Under the pieces are notes generated by a model, which saw nothing but the letters and a program-made list of their open reading frames with translations, had not been told where the DNA came from and ran no database searches. A DNA stretch of 64,000 nucleotides from Ancistrus triradiatus (taxonomy: Eukaryota > Chordata > Actinopteri > Siluriformes > Loricariidae), in contig JAJAGP010001978.1 in assembly GCA_025084515.1 (NCBI GenBank), forward strand, positions 1-64,000, in the 5' to 3' direction. Both the position numbers and the translations under genes were made by a program. The first letter of the stretch is position 1. Each line of letters begins with the position of its first letter. This document shows positions 30,041-41,973 of this stretch, in pieces.

Positions 30041-31940
30041 ATTATTTCAATATTTGCTGGAAATTAATTAATTTAGTATCCAGTAATGTGTTCAGAGCCT
30101 TATATCTAAAAACATTATTTCCAATCACTATTATGACCGATGGGATTAAATGGGTACAGCCATGCACCGTTTAATGTCTGTAACTACTTTCTGTGTAACA
30201 TAATGTAGTAAAAAATTTATTAATAACTTAGGGTATTTTTACAAGAAAACTGCAAACTATATCAGAGATACTGCTGAAAACACAAGTGGAACGCTAATCT
30301 GTCTGAAGCCTAGACTATTATACACGTGGAAATTTATGGAAATTCACAACACACCCAGCCATCACCATGTCTTGGGATGTCTTAAGACATGTCTATAGAC
30401 ATGCACCTTAAGATGTCTTGACTAAAGTCCCAAGATGTCTGAAGACATAGAATACATAATATTTATTTTTATACAAATGTACTTTTTATTTTATTAACAG
30501 TCCTTAATAGTAATATACATACTACACTGATAATTTGCAGATAAATAAATTGCTTCTATCTAGTGATCCAATTTCTTTTTTACTTCAAGAATGTGTTGTA
30601 TTTAAATATCGTCTTAAAATAGGTTTTTATCATCTTATTTCATTTTCAGATACCTTGCTGACATTTTGTAGGCAGTTGTCTTACACTGTTTTACATCTAC
30701 TGTACAGTCCTCATAGCTAACTTGAAAGGTGTTTATAAATAAACTGAAAAAAATAACTTGTAGGATTTACTTGAAAAAAAATCCTCATAATTTGCACTAG
30801 TACTTTAAATTTTGCTGCTATAATATCAAGGGCAACTTACTTTCCAGTATTAAGTAAAATGTAATTAACATGAAATTTAACATTTATGAAGATATCAGTG
30901 TTTCCACTACATATATCAGCTACGATATGAAAACTGTTGGCGCACTACGTCAGAACTTTATGAAATGTCATGAAATCGCAAAACTAGGCAGAGGGCTTTT
31001 AATTTGAAATGTAGGCTACAGAAAGTACAGAGTGATTACGCCCAAGGGAGAAGGAGAAGAGAGAAAGGTAGATTAACAATTGTTAAGTAAGATAGCTGAA
31101 AAGAATATTCACAATGTCACCTAAAGCCCATCCCATACAGGCGCTTCATAACTCCAATGCTGCTGAAAAAAAATCTCACAGGAAACACTGCATATTAAGC
31201 AAATGGTACTTAATTTGCAAGCTATATTTATTTATATTAAGTCATTTTTTCATTGAGTCATCAAAATAAGCAACTTGGTCGTGTTTTAAGTAAATAAGTA
31301 GATTTCATTATATTATTTTCTGTTTGACATTTTTAGTTACTTAGTTTGTCAAGTTATATTACTAACAATAATGAAGTAAATGTTACAATTTTCATTTGAA
31401 TAAATATTACCAAATAAAATCATTTCCTCTGTGCATTAAAAAATCACAAAACATACAACTGAAATACAAATTGAACTATTTATTTTATCAATATACAACA
31501 ATTAATCAATTAATCAACAACAATTAATCCCACACATTCACGTCATCTTACAAACAGCAAAATAGTTTTCAAATTCAACAAGTCATGACAGTTAACTTAA
31601 TATTCTTTACTATATTATAATGCTCTTGTACAGAGTACATGAACTCAGACTAAGTATCACGTTAAACATTGGTCAGTAAGAAGAGTCGTAGTAAGCTTTA
31701 ACTGTCACCCTGCTTCACTGACGTTCATTGTGTCTAGCAATCGGAGAATAACCGTCAACGTTCTCAACTGACTTACTAAACTTAATAAACTTTTATAATA
31801 AAATTTATAATAAATATCATAAAGTTTACTTTTATAATAAAATCTTTTTTAAGTTTAAATATTTAAGAAAAAAGTGTAAATGAATTAACTAAATGCCACA
31901 AGGCAACACGATATTACCTAGTTTGATTTTCACTGTACAA

Positions 31941-31972
31941 TTATTATTATTATTATTATTATTATTACTTTT
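31941..31972. repeat. (TTA)n microsatellite
   Basis: About nine TTA/ATT units inside the AT-rich interior of the palindrome-rich element. Confidence 0.9.
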
Positions 31973-32208
31973 GATGTTCCGTTTGGTCTGAAATTTATTT
32001 ATCTGCAATTATTGCTAACATAATATATGTTTTATTTTAGATTTTATATAAATAAAATAATATAAAATAAATTTCAGGACATCTCTAGAGCAGTGTAAAC
32101 TTCTAACAGCCTGTTTGTCAAGAGGTCAAAAATCCCAGAAACACTCACCCCTCCATGGACTTGAGTCAGAATAGGGGACCAAAGAGCTTTCTAAACCCGC
32201 AGATGGAG

Positions 32209-32238
32209 GGAGGGGAGGGGAGGGGAGGGGAGAGGGGG
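32209..32238. repeat. (GGGGA)n short tandem repeat
   Basis: GAGGGGAGGGG units, G-rich on the plus strand; possible G-quadruplex former. Confidence 0.85.
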
Positions 32239-32999
32239 ACACAGACTAAAATTCTGACTAAATATTTGAGTAGTTTTAGTTGCAGTTCATTCACTGATAT
32301 TTTTGAGCCACCCAACTCAAAAGGCATTGTTGACATGACCGAGATGAAAAACACTGCACTTAGATTTAGTATTTAGATTTATATTTATTTAAAATAACTT
32401 ATTGTGAATTTAACAGACTTCTGTCTTATACAAGTTTTCAGTCTTTGTAATTCTCAAAATGCTGATGTTACTCATATATAAAATCTAATTCTTGTTATTG
32501 TTACTTGTTTTTCTGTGTTAAAAGTCTTTTTAAACCAAATTCATGTTATAACTTTTGTTGTGTGTTAAAATTGATGATAATATTTACATAAACTAATATT
32601 TCTGAAAGGTTTAAGAATGTGGAATTAAGAATGTTTAATTTGTTAGACTACCTTAAATTATTAAAGATTTTTGTAAATAATCTGTATTACAATTATTAAA
32701 ACATGGTATGAATATAAAAAAAAAAACATAAAATCATCTTGATAAGCACTATTTGTTCTAAACTGAACCGTCTTAAGACATAAGATCTCTGTGTCTCAAG
32801 ACAATGTCATGTCTTGAAGTAATGCCTTATCTTCAAGACATACAAAATTATTACTTTCATGTCTTAAGACATTAACTTTCATGTGTCAGTACATTCAGTA
32901 TATGTTCATTCAGTATTAAGATGTCTTGAGATGTCTTGGTATAGCAAACTGTCTCAAAACATCTTAAGATGCAGTGATAGCTGGGTATGAATGATCATA

Positions 33000-33560
33000 G
33001 AAAACACAGTAACGTCTTGTTACGTCCCTGTTTAGCAGAAAGCCATAACACTGATGATGGCATGATGGACCTGATACTTTTGTTTGATATAAGACAAAAA
33101 AACTTTATAAGCAAGAGAATGTATCCCCATAACATTGCAGACAATGGGTACATTTGAAACCATCTGGTACTTATCTGGTACTTACCCACTGGTTTTATGT
33201 ATCCTAGCAAGGCTCCCAGGGCATTTGGTGAACAGCCCCAGAAAATCAAAGATCTGCCGCCATACTTGCCAGTGGGGGTTAAACCCATCTTTAGTGTTTG
33301 CTGTGAAAACTCACCCTGCTTTTTCATCACCACTTACCCAAGTATTAATAAAGCTAGGCTATTCCATCCTAAACTACTCCATATTTGCCTTATGGCCCAG
33401 CTTTCTAGAAACCATGAAAAAATCTTGATGTTGATGACAGAGATGGTGATCACAATAAATTACTGTTGTTGGTGTTGTTGTTGTATTGTTATTTTAAAAA
33501 TAAATAAATGGTAGGCTGTATGAAAATTTGACTAGATGATCAGAAAAATATGCAATATAC
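33000..33560. other. Intergenic, nothing recognised
   Basis: AT-rich DNA between the palindrome-rich element and the microsatellite. Frames here lack known motifs. Confidence 0.5.
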
Positions 33561-33567
33561 ATACATA

Positions 33568-33583
33568 TATATATATATTATTA

Positions 33584-33625
<42 letters not shown>

Positions 33626-33645
33626 TATTTTATTTTATTTTTTTA
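33568..33645. repeat. (TA)n-(TTA)n-(TTTA)n-(TTTTA)n compound microsatellite
   Basis: Unit length steps from two to three to four to five bases along the run, just before a Tc1 insertion. Confidence 0.95.
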
Positions 33646-33657
33646 AAGAATAATATA

Positions 33658-34948
33658 CAGTGGGGAAAATAAGTATTTGATACAGTGCCGATTTTGCAAG
33701 TTTTCCCACCTACAAAGAATGGAGAGGTCTGTAATTTTTTATTGTAGGTACACTTCAACTGTGAGAAACAGAATCTAAAAAAAATCCAGAAAATCACATT
33801 GGATGATTTTTAAATAATCAATTTGCATTTTATTGCATGAAATAAGTATTTGATACAACAGAAAAACAGAACTTAATATTTGGTACAGAAAACTTTGTTT
33901 GCAATCACAGAGGTCAGACATTTCCTGTAGTTCTTGACCAAGTTTGCACACACTGCAGCAGGGATTTTGGCCCACTCCATACAGATCTTCTCCAGATCTT
34001 TCAAGTTTTGGGGCTGTCGCTGGGCAACACTGAGATTCAACTCCCTCCAAAGATTTTCTATTGGGTTCAGGTCTGGAGACTGACTAGGCCACTCCAGGAC
34101 CTTGATATGCTTCTTACAGAGCCACTCCTTAGTTGCCCTGGCTGTGTGTTTCGGGTCATTGTCATACTGGAAGACCCATCTTCAATGCTCTTACTGAGGA
34201 AAGGAGGTTGTTGTCATCCTGTCCACTTTGCAGAAAAGCACCCCCAAAGTATGATGTTTCCTCCCCCATGCTTCACAGTTGGGACGGGGTTCTTGGGATT
34301 GTACTCATCCTTCTTCTTCCTCCAAACACGACGAGTGAAGTTTTGGTCTCATCTGACCACATGAACATTCTCCCATGCCTCCTCTGGATCATCCAGATGG
34401 TGAGCCCCAGACCGAGGAATATTGACAGTCATCTTGTGTTTCTTCCATTTTCTAATAATTGCGCCAACAGTTGTTGCCTTCTCACCAAGCTGCTTGCCTG
34501 TCGTCCTGTAGCCCATCCCAGCCTTGTGCAGGTCTACAATTTTGTCCCTGGTGTCTTTAGAAAGCTCTTTGGTCTTGGCCATCGCGGAGAGGTTGGAGTG
34601 TGATTGATTGAGTGTGTGGACAGATGTCTTTTATACAGGTAACAAGTTCAAACAGGTGCAATTAATACAGGTAATGAGTGCGATATAGGAGGACTTCTTA
34701 AAGAAAAACTAACAGATCTGTGAGAGCCAGAATTCTTGCTGGTTGGTAGGTGATCAAATACTTATTTCATGCAATAAAATGCAAATTAATTACTTGAAAA
34801 TCATACAATGTGATTATCTGGATTTGTTTTAGATTCTGTCTCTCACAGGTGAAGTGTACCTATGATAAAAATTACACATCTTTACATTCTTTGTAGGTGG
34901 GAAAACCTGCAAATTCGGCAGTGTATCAAATACTTATTTTCCCCACTG
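33658..34948 (-). mobile_element. Tc1-like transposon, complete ends (family C)
   Basis: 1291 bp with CAGTGGGGAAAATAAGTATT ends on both sides and TA flanks (33656-33657 and 34949-34950). Terminal repeats are near 170 bp. It is related to, but distinct from, family A. It contains an internally deleted transposase on the minus strand. Confidence 0.93.
33870..34582 (-). pseudogene. Tc1-like transposase, internally deleted
   Basis: Starts at ATG 34582 with MAKTKELSKDTRDKIVDLHK and the RKWKKHK helix-turn-helix region. It jumps from the linker (SGAHH) to LDDPEEAWENV, losing roughly 100 residues. It then resumes in other frames with a WRELN-type stretch near 34050 and ends near 33870. Not functional. 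Confidence 0.85.
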
Positions 34949-35016
34949 TATGAGTGACGAGATAGAGCAAAAAGAATTTAAAATGTAGAGTTGGTGTGTT
35001 GTAGATAGAAGAATCA

Positions 35017-35044
35017 AGAAAGAAAGAAAGAAAGAAAGAAAGAA
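35017..35044. repeat. (GAAA)n microsatellite
   Basis: Six to seven AAAG units. Confidence 0.93.
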
Positions 35045-35225
35045 ACACTGAGGTGGTGGGTGGGGCCTGTAAGAAAACTACAAAGAAAGGCTGAATTACA
35101 AACGCAGATCTACTCCCCTTGTAAGTGCACTACATGAAATATTAAATAATAACTACTAAACACTAGGTAGCGCACTCTTAGTGAAAATGGAGGTCATTTC
35201 ATACTCACCCACAGATACCGGCTCA

Positions 35226-35231
35226 TATAAA
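35226..35231 (+). promoter_or_regulatory. TATA box of tubb6
   Basis: TATAAA 68 bp upstream of the beta-tubulin ATG, giving a predicted transcription start near 35256 and a 5' UTR of roughly 40-45 bases. Position and spacing are right for a core promoter. Confidence 0.6.
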
Positions 35232-35298
35232 CGCTGTGTCGCCCAGCCTTCCTCAGTTATACTCCAAGAAGAATAACAACTTCAACCGAAGTACAGAA

Positions 35299-35355
35299 AT
35301 GAGAGAAATTGTTCATATTCAAGCCGGGCAGTGCGGCAATCAGATCGGCACGAAG
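35299..35355 (+). CDS. tubb6: tubb6 exon 1
   Basis: ATG then 18 codons ending IGTK, donor GTAACA. The first four residues, MREI, are the nascent-peptide signal through which soluble tubulin triggers decay of tubulin mRNA. Confidence 0.96.
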
Positions 35356-38300
35356 GTAACAGACGTTGTTGTTCTATTCATATCCAAGTATTTTTAAAAA
35401 CTTTTTAAATCACTTGCTATTCAGTTTCCTGTCTTATTTACTGATAGTGTAGTCTTATGGCTAGTCTGCTTGTAGTTGTTTTAATAAAACTGAACTGAAA
35501 TTTGCACTTGCTCTCTATCTAAAGCGAATAACGGTTTATCGGGAGTTTCAAGGGTGTGGCAGCTTTCGGGAATCAGTCCAGCCCACATAGTATATCCATT
35601 ATAAAAATATACTAAAGTGTATTATAGTTTATAGTACAATTTTACTACGATATACTATAGTTTTTTATGATACAAAATAGTTTTAATATGATACTGAATT
35701 GTTTTGGTATTACATACTAAGTTTTGTTATTATACACAATAGTTTTAATAAATATAATTTTATTATGATACACTAGTTTTAATATGATACAGTGAAGGGT
35801 TTTTTTTGTACATTTTTATCATGAAATACTGTAGACTTATTAACTACAACCCCAAACCAGAACAAGCTGGGACAGAATGGAAAATGCAAAAAAAAAATTT
35901 AACTGTTGCGAGAAGGAATAGCAACATTACAATGTGATAAATGCTATATCATCCCAACATTTTTGGAATGTGTTGCAGGCCTGAAATGCAGGAATGGATA
36001 TACTCCCACTGACAAAAAAAGCAGTTGTTGGAATTGAATGAACCTTTATATGTATGATTGTAAAGATGATATATGTATGTGATTGAAATTTTAGAGTGAA
36101 AGGATAAGTTTATTGGAGAAAACTGTACAATTAAAAGGAGGCTCTAGTACCCTGTTGGACCACCTCTAGCCTGGATACAAGATGAGATAAGTTTGGGCAC
36201 TGGAGGGATACAGATTCCGAAGGGTATTTTGTGGGCACATTTGCCAACAGATGTTGCAGCTGGGCCTGTAGATACTGCAGATGCTGAGCCAAACCCTTGC
36301 TGTGGCGAGGAATATCCTGCTGAAAAATGCCAGTTGGAAGTCCTGCCATGAGAGGCAGCACATATCACTGATTTCTTAGTGTCCCTCGTATCACTACTAG
36401 GGGTGACCGACTGTCGTATGCGATGGCTCCCCAGATCACACGCCACACCAGACCACACCAGCAGTTGGGGCATTTTGTCAGCAAAGGCAGGATTGAAGCG
36501 CTCATCATGAGGCCTCCATACTCGAACATGACCATCGTCAGATCCCAAACAGAACTTGCATTTGTCACTAACGACAATAGAGTTCCAGTCCATAGCAGTC
36601 CAGGTTACTCATTCACAACATAACTGCAAACGTTGACAGTAGCTGGCAGGACACGTAATCGGTGCCATGACAACAAATTTTCTTCTGCTAAGCACCAGGA
36701 AATGGTCCAGCAAGAGACAGAGTGGGTGTAGTGAAGGTGCCACCTGTGACTGGATGGTGGCAATGAAACTGTTGGAGCTGCTCGTGCTTGTTGGTGGACC
36801 AAACGATCCTCTCTAATGGTGGGCTGTCTGGAGCCTGTTTGTCACCTGTGTGTCCCCTCATGGAACCACTGCTCCCAACACCTCTTAACAGCTAGATCAG
36901 AACGGCCTAGATGGCGGGCAATTCCTTGAACCAACCATAATGTATTCTCAGTCCAATGATGCGCCACCTTTAAAAGTCTGTAAACTCTGACCCAGTGAGT
37001 TTAGTCCAGGTGCTCCAGTTTCCTCCCACAGTCCAAAGACATACAGTGCCTTTAGCATGTGAGTGTGTCTATACGTGTGTGAGTGTATGTGCCCTGATTG
37101 ATGCTATGATGGATTGTTCCTGCCTTGCGCCCTATGTCACCGGCTAGGCACAGACTTTCCCGTGACTCTGACCAGTTGTTAAAGTGGATAATAACATGAA
37201 TGAATGAATGAATTTTCCATACTTACTCCCAACGTTTTCTGTTCTGGGGAGTTAAAAACTGATCAGGTAGCAAAATCTTTGTTGTAGAGTGATAAAGGCA
37301 AAATTCATACAGTTATACATTTTAGCAGTCTGTACATATTTTAAGTGTAATAACAGCCTCATTTATGCATAAGTAATGTAAGTACATTATTAACTATTTT
37401 ATGGCAATACTTTACTATGGCTACGGACATATTGTGGTCTTGTTATACTCTTGATTGTGATGTTACTGTTTATTTTAAATGATTTCAATTTTAATTATTT
37501 AAATGATTCCTAAATCAGGTTTCATCACAGTAACTGTAAAACTGCTATATCCATTGTAAAACATGGCATCATGTTGGACTAATGGTGGTTTATTTTGCAT
37601 ATAATTTACTATACTAACATTTGGTTTAATAAGTAAATAGAGGTAGGGTTTGTTAGTGATTTTTTTTGTAAGCTCTGGATTCATATTGTTCTGTTGGTAC
37701 AGTTCTGGGAAGTCATAAGTGATGAGCATGGGATTGATCCACAAGGCAAATATGTGGGAGACACAAGCCTTCAGCTGGACAGAGTTAATGTGTACTACAA
37801 TGAGGCAAGCTGTGAGTATATGATACTGTGTTTGTCAGTGAATGTATGAATCAGTGCCCTCCTCCACCTTCCTCACATACCAAACTGCTAACTCTAACCC
37901 TCACAATGTTTGGCCTCCATCTTTTAATCATACCATCAAGCTAAAGGAATTTATTCAGCTTCCTTAACATGTTTTCAGCATGCCTGAATATGGGCTTCTG
38001 TTTCAGCAATGGAATGTCATCAATATGCACACAGAAAAACTTTAGCCTTTACAATTATCAATTTATTGTGTTTTGGACTTTGTACTTTTGACATTTAACA
38101 GGTACAACCTATCATGTTGGTGTACTTCATTACGTTGAAACATCTGTTTGCTGTATATTAATTTGTCAGACTCTCTGTACCCTATTTATCAGAGGAAAGG
38201 AACCACTATAGCTTGTACCACTGACCAGATAATTCTCTGCATGGTGGACCCATTATCAGAAGTGAAGAGTTAGGGAACTACAATGATAACATTTTGGTGG

Positions 38301-40649
38301 TGCACATTTCTTTATACTTGTTCACTTACCAGGCACAACATCCTTGTGATAACTTGTAGAATTAGAGACACATAATTAAAGCAATATCTTAACAGACTAT
38401 TTGTTGACTCTGTTGTCTTCAGTTTTCTGAACACAGGAGCCGTTGTTTGGTTATTTTTGATTATGGACTATTCTCAACCCAGCAGTGACATTTTAAGTGC
38501 TATAAAACACCTCAAACTGTTTAGTTAAAGTTCCAGCAACCACATAGTGAACTATAAACACGTTTCCTTTAGGAATAAAAATAAGGCATTTTTTGCTGTT
38601 TCACCTTCCAGTTAATTGGCATGGAGGTGATATCCATGAAGATTTGTAGACTTTGTAAATACAAAATCGTGCCATGTTACCATCTTAAGAAATTGCCAAG
38701 AGTGCCTTTTTTACAGTGAGATTAAGCTTAATTAAGCAATTAAGCAACTTAATTTTGACTCCATGACTTTTAGTTACTCTTAGATTAATCATGTAGCGCC
38801 GCCCAAGGAGGTTGGGTCCCTTTTTGAGTCTTGGTCCTCCCTAAGGTTTCTTTTTTTTTTATTCCCCTAACTCGGGGAGTTTTTTCCTTGCCACTGTCGC
38901 CCCTAGGCCTTTGCTCAATTTGGGATTGGATGTATAGTTATTAGGAGAATAATCTAAACTTGTAAAGTTCCCTTTGAGACAAATGCTCCTTGTTAAAAAA
39001 AGCGCTATATAAATAGATCTGACTTGACTTACCACAAAGACATATTTACCACCCATCTTTACCAAAGATTATTCTGCAGCTGAGTGTGTCAAGTGTAACA
39101 CTATTTTTTATATCTAAATAACTGTTTTATCTTCGTAGCTCAATGAATGGAATCATAAGTGCTGTCTGTGTGTCTGTAAGCCCATAAGTTTGTGCCTCGG
39201 GCTGTGCTGGTGGATCTGGAGCCGGGAAAACAATGGACAGTGTCCGGTCTGGGGTACATTTGGGCAGCTTTTTAGACCAGATAACTTCATATTTGGTAAG
39301 GGTTAGGTCTTTTTTTTTTTTTTAAACTGAGTTCTAAGGGTGCTGTCAGGTGATAGGTGACTGGAAGTGACTGGATGGTTATGTAACTGGAGGGCTGTCC
39401 ATACAGTTATCCATTCCAAACATGAACTGTAGCTTTATATAGTCTTTTACACTTTTTGGTTTAAATGATATATGAATAACAGCTGGTACATGGATTTCTG
39501 TTTGTTAACCACTGTTGGGCAGATGAATGTGGAATTTCTTTTTATTTTTTTTGGCTAATGGTTTGTTTTTGTGATTGCTGCAGGACAGACAGGTGCAGGG
39601 AACAACTGGGCGAAAGGCCACTATACAGAGGGAGCAGAGTTAGTGGATTCAGTGCTTGATGTAGTGAGGAAAGAGTGTGAGCATTGCGATTGCCTCCAAG
39701 GATTTCAACTCACCCACTCTCTAGGTGGGGGTACCGGCTCTGGCATGGGCACACTGCTCATCAGCAAAATCCGTGAGGAATATCCGGACCGCATAATGAA
39801 CACCTTCAGCGTCATGCCTTCGCCCAAAGTGTCCGACACAGTGGTGGAACCATACAATGCCACACTGTCTGTGCACCAGCTGGTGGAGAACACAGATGAG
39901 ACCTACTGCATTGATAATGAAGCACTTTACGATATCTGTTTCCGTACGCTCAAGCTCACAACCCCAACTTACGGTGACCTGAACCACCTGGTCTCGGTTA
40001 CAATGAGTGGAGTCACCACCTCGTTGCGATTTCCTGGGCAGCTGAATGCAGATCTGCGCAAGCTGGCCGTCAACATGGTGCCCTTTCCACGTCTGCATTT
40101 CTTCATGCCTGGTTTTGCCCCTTTGACCGCTAGGGGGAGCCAACAGTACCGAGCACTCACTGTTCCAGAGCTAACACAGCAGATGTTTGATGCCAAGAAC
40201 ATGATGGCGGCCTGCGATCCGCGCCATGGCCGCTACCTCACAGTGGCCACTGTCTTCCGAGGTGCCTTGTCCATGAAAGAAGTGGATGAACAGATGTTAG
40301 CCATCCAGAACAAGAACAGCAGCTACTTTGTTGAGTGGATTCCTAACAATGTCAAAGTGGCTGTGTGCGACATCCCACCTAGGGGACTGAAGATGTCCTC
40401 CACCTTCATCGGCAACAGCACGGCCATCCAGGAGCTGTTCAAACGTATCTCAGAGCAGTTCTCCGCTATGTTCAGACGAAAGGCATTCTTGCACTGGTTC
40501 ACTGGAGAGGGTATGGATGAGATGGAGTTCACTGAGGCTGAGAGCAACATGAACGACCTCGTGTCTGAGTTACCAGCAGTACCAAGAGGCCCACTGCCAA
40601 TGACGGCGATGAGGCATTTGACTTAGATGAAGAGGAAGTCAGTGAGTAA
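35299..40649 (+). CDS. tubb6: Beta-tubulin, class V-like (tubb6), four exons
   Basis: GTP-binding beta subunit of the alpha/beta-tubulin dimer that builds microtubules. Exons: 35299-35355 (19 codons), 37703-37811 (109 bp), 39181-39295 (115 bp), 39584-40649. Lengths and phases match the conserved vertebrate beta-tubulin layout of 57, 109, 111 and about 1060 bp. It begins with MREIVHIQAGQCGNQIG (the MREI autoregulation signal) and carries GGGTGSGMG for nucleotide phosphate binding. The SSHKFVPRA stretch over the exon 2/3 join, and a short tail ending DEEEVSE rather than the long EEGE-rich tail, point to class V (TUBB6). Exon 3 has two 2-bp insertions. Exon 4 has two 1-bp insertions near 40571 and 40591, so the given sequence reads out of frame and stops early at 40626. 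The rest is highly conserved, so sequence error is likelier than a pseudogene. Confidence 0.93.
35848..36000. mobile_element. MITE-like short copy of family G
   Basis: Left end ACAACCCCAAACCAGAACAA and right end AACATTTTTGGAATGTGTTG with GGCCTGAAATGCAGG. About 150 bp, no coding sequence; resembles an internally deleted copy of the elements at 5270 and 27230. Confidence 0.6.
36010..36990 (-). mobile_element. Tc1-like remnant with transposase
   Basis: Minus-strand reading: MDWNSIVVSDKCKFCLGSDD from 36593, then GHVRVWRPHDERFNPAFADK, then WGAIAYDSRSPLV in another frame, then a FQQDIPRHS catalytic stretch near 36310. This is the DD34E transposase of a Tc1-like family distinct from A and C. Several frameshifts. 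Inside tubb6 intron 1. Confidence 0.85.
37005..37215 (+). repeat. R-family interspersed repeat, 3' part
   Basis: Contains TTTCCTCCCACAGTCCAAAG and TGGATAATAACATGAATGAA, shared with the copies at 41097, 44050 and 59296. The GGCACGGTGGCTCAGTGG head is missing. Confidence 0.7.
37703..37811 (+). CDS. tubb6: tubb6 exon 2
   Basis: 109 bp, acceptor GGTACAG, donor GTGAGT. Codes FWEVISDEHGIDPQGKY, then VNVYYNEAS and one base. Confidence 0.96.
38752..39030 (+). mobile_element. L2-type LINE 3' tail (copy 3)
   Basis: In tubb6 intron 2. Matches the last 280 bp of the L2 copy at 28300-30040 up to the CTGACTTGACTT tail. It carries numerous one- or two-base insertions in short runs, such as an extra C before CTAGG and a long T run at 38851. 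Confidence 0.88.
39181..39295 (+). CDS. tubb6: tubb6 exon 3, two 2-bp insertions
   Basis: Acceptor CTGTAAG, donor GTAAGG. Reads SHKFVPRAVLVDLEPG, then two extra A bases (about 39228-39231) break the frame. A second 2-bp insertion (about 39253-39256) follows before FGQLFRPDNFIF resumes. 115 bp instead of 111. Confidence 0.9.
39584..40649 (+). CDS. tubb6: tubb6 exon 4 (most of the tubulin fold), two 1-bp insertions near the end
   Basis: Acceptor TTGCTGCAG. Continues from the split Gly into QTGAGNNWAKGHYTEGAELV and stays open to the last 30 codons. Contains GGGTGSGMG, RYLTVATVFRG and WFTGEGMDEMEF. An extra T near 40571 and an extra C near 40591 shift the frame; allowing for them, the exon ends at TAA 40647-40649. 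Confidence 0.95.
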
Positions 40650-40778
40650 ATACTGTAGGCTTCTACTCCATTCACTCACTGATCATGCCACATTCATCTA
40701 ATTGAAGTATTTTCATAGTTGTGTTTTTTTTCATGTGCATTGAAAGTAATATACTTTAATAGGACAAGTGTGTTTGAA

Positions 40779-40784
40779 AATAAA
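40779..40784 (+). terminator. Poly(A) signal of tubb6
   Basis: AATAAA 130 bp after the beta-tubulin stop, followed by a GT-rich stretch (CTGTGTGTGTTC near 40804). Confidence 0.65.
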
Positions 40785-41096
40785 GATGACTGACGTTCTG
40801 AGGGCTGTGTGTGTTCTTAATATATAACAAATAACTTGAAATAATCTTTGTCTTTACCATATCTGTAACATGTTCCTTTACTAAGTTTTGACTAGGAGGG
40901 GTCTAGAGATAAGTTCCATAGGACAATTTAAAAATGGACCCATAAGACCCGCATTAAGAAACTGCCATAAAATTCAAAACTATTTGGATAAATTGGCCTC
41001 ATAGCAGCAACTTTCTTTGAAGAGACATGTCATTCAAGTTTATATTAGGTACAGATCTCATATGACTTAACTACTAGCCATCTATTAACAAGAAGG

Positions 41097-41312
41097 GGCG
41101 GCACGGTGGCTCTGTGGGTAGCACCACTGGCTCACAGCAAGAAGGTCCTAGGTTCAATTACAAGGTGGAGCAGCCTGGGTCTTTTCTTTTGTAGAGTCTG
41201 CATGTCGTCCCCTGTGTCCTGCATGGGTTTACTCTGGGTACTCGAGTTTCCTCCCACAGTCCAAAGACGTGCATTTTTGGGTTAATTCTCTTATATATAT
41301 ATATATATATAT
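41097..41312 (+). repeat. R-family interspersed repeat followed by (TA)n
   Basis: Begins GCGGCACGGTGGCTCTGTGG and includes GCAAGAAGGTCCTAGGTTCA, a B-box-like phrase, and TTTCCTCCCACAGTCCAAAG. A TA run at 41291-41312 replaces the tail. Shared with copies at 37005, 44050, 45388 and 59296. SINE-like, class not certain. Confidence 0.75.
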
Positions 41313-41973
41313 ACACGTGTTTATGGTGAGACAGACATGAGGGAATTTTCTCACCAAAACTTTAATGTAGCTTATCCAACTTTCACTGAAGCAGTACAGT
41401 AAAAGTAAATGCAAAACTCCACCTTTGTGTGGAGTCTGTGCATGGTCAAACCCCATGACTTGTGTTAACAGTTTTTACATGGATATGTATTGTGCCTATG
41501 TTTGTTCATAGACCTTCAAGTGATTCTCTTGTTACAGGGAAAACATATCAGAAATCACTGCCTGTTTTAATGGCACATACACTACAGATGACAGAATAAC
41601 AGATATTTTCCAACGAAATGCATTTATAGATAATATTATTTTATTACCACACTGGGATGATGTTCAGGTTTACTCTGTGTCACTGAGAAACACAGAACTG
41701 CACCAGCCAGTCCCAAATTCCAAATGCAAACTGGTCATTTCCTGTCATGTCTCAGCATGGATGCAAATCCTGCTCACTGCGGCCTTTATTATCCCAGCAG
41801 CTGCTGAGCAAGGTGTTTTTCCTCACTGAGTGCTGTGTAACAGACAAAAAGAGGAAGTCCAGTCTCAACACAGAACTATTTGTAGCAATGGCATTTCACA
41901 ATACAATGACAGAGCCACAGGGGGCAAGCCTGTCACCAGTAGAAATCACCTTCCTTTGTTGCAGAAATACAAC

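Larger units (their letters stand above)
30351..32988. mobile_element. Palindrome-rich element with short inverted ends
   Basis: The left end ACACCCAGCCATCACC and the complement of the right end ATACCCAGCTATCACT agree at 17 of 23 compared positions, all differences being transitions. Each end is followed by clusters of a palindromic motif around ATGTCTTAAGACAT (left 30367-30450; right about 32765-32970). The interior is very AT-rich without coding capacity. Subterminal palindrome arrays are typical of hAT or CACTA DNA transposons. No target-site duplication was found, so class is open. Confidence 0.55.
35356..37702. other. tubb6 intron 1
   Basis: 2347 bp. Holds a 150-bp MITE (35848-36000), a Tc1-like remnant (36010-36990) and the 3' part of an R-family repeat (37005-37215). 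The 35580-35830 stretch is rich in TATAGTTTT-like short repeats. No additional exon seen. Confidence 0.6.

Noticed and set aside
39705..40550. Minus-strand frames opposite tubb6 exon 4
   Set aside because: Shadows of the highly conserved beta-tubulin coding sequence.
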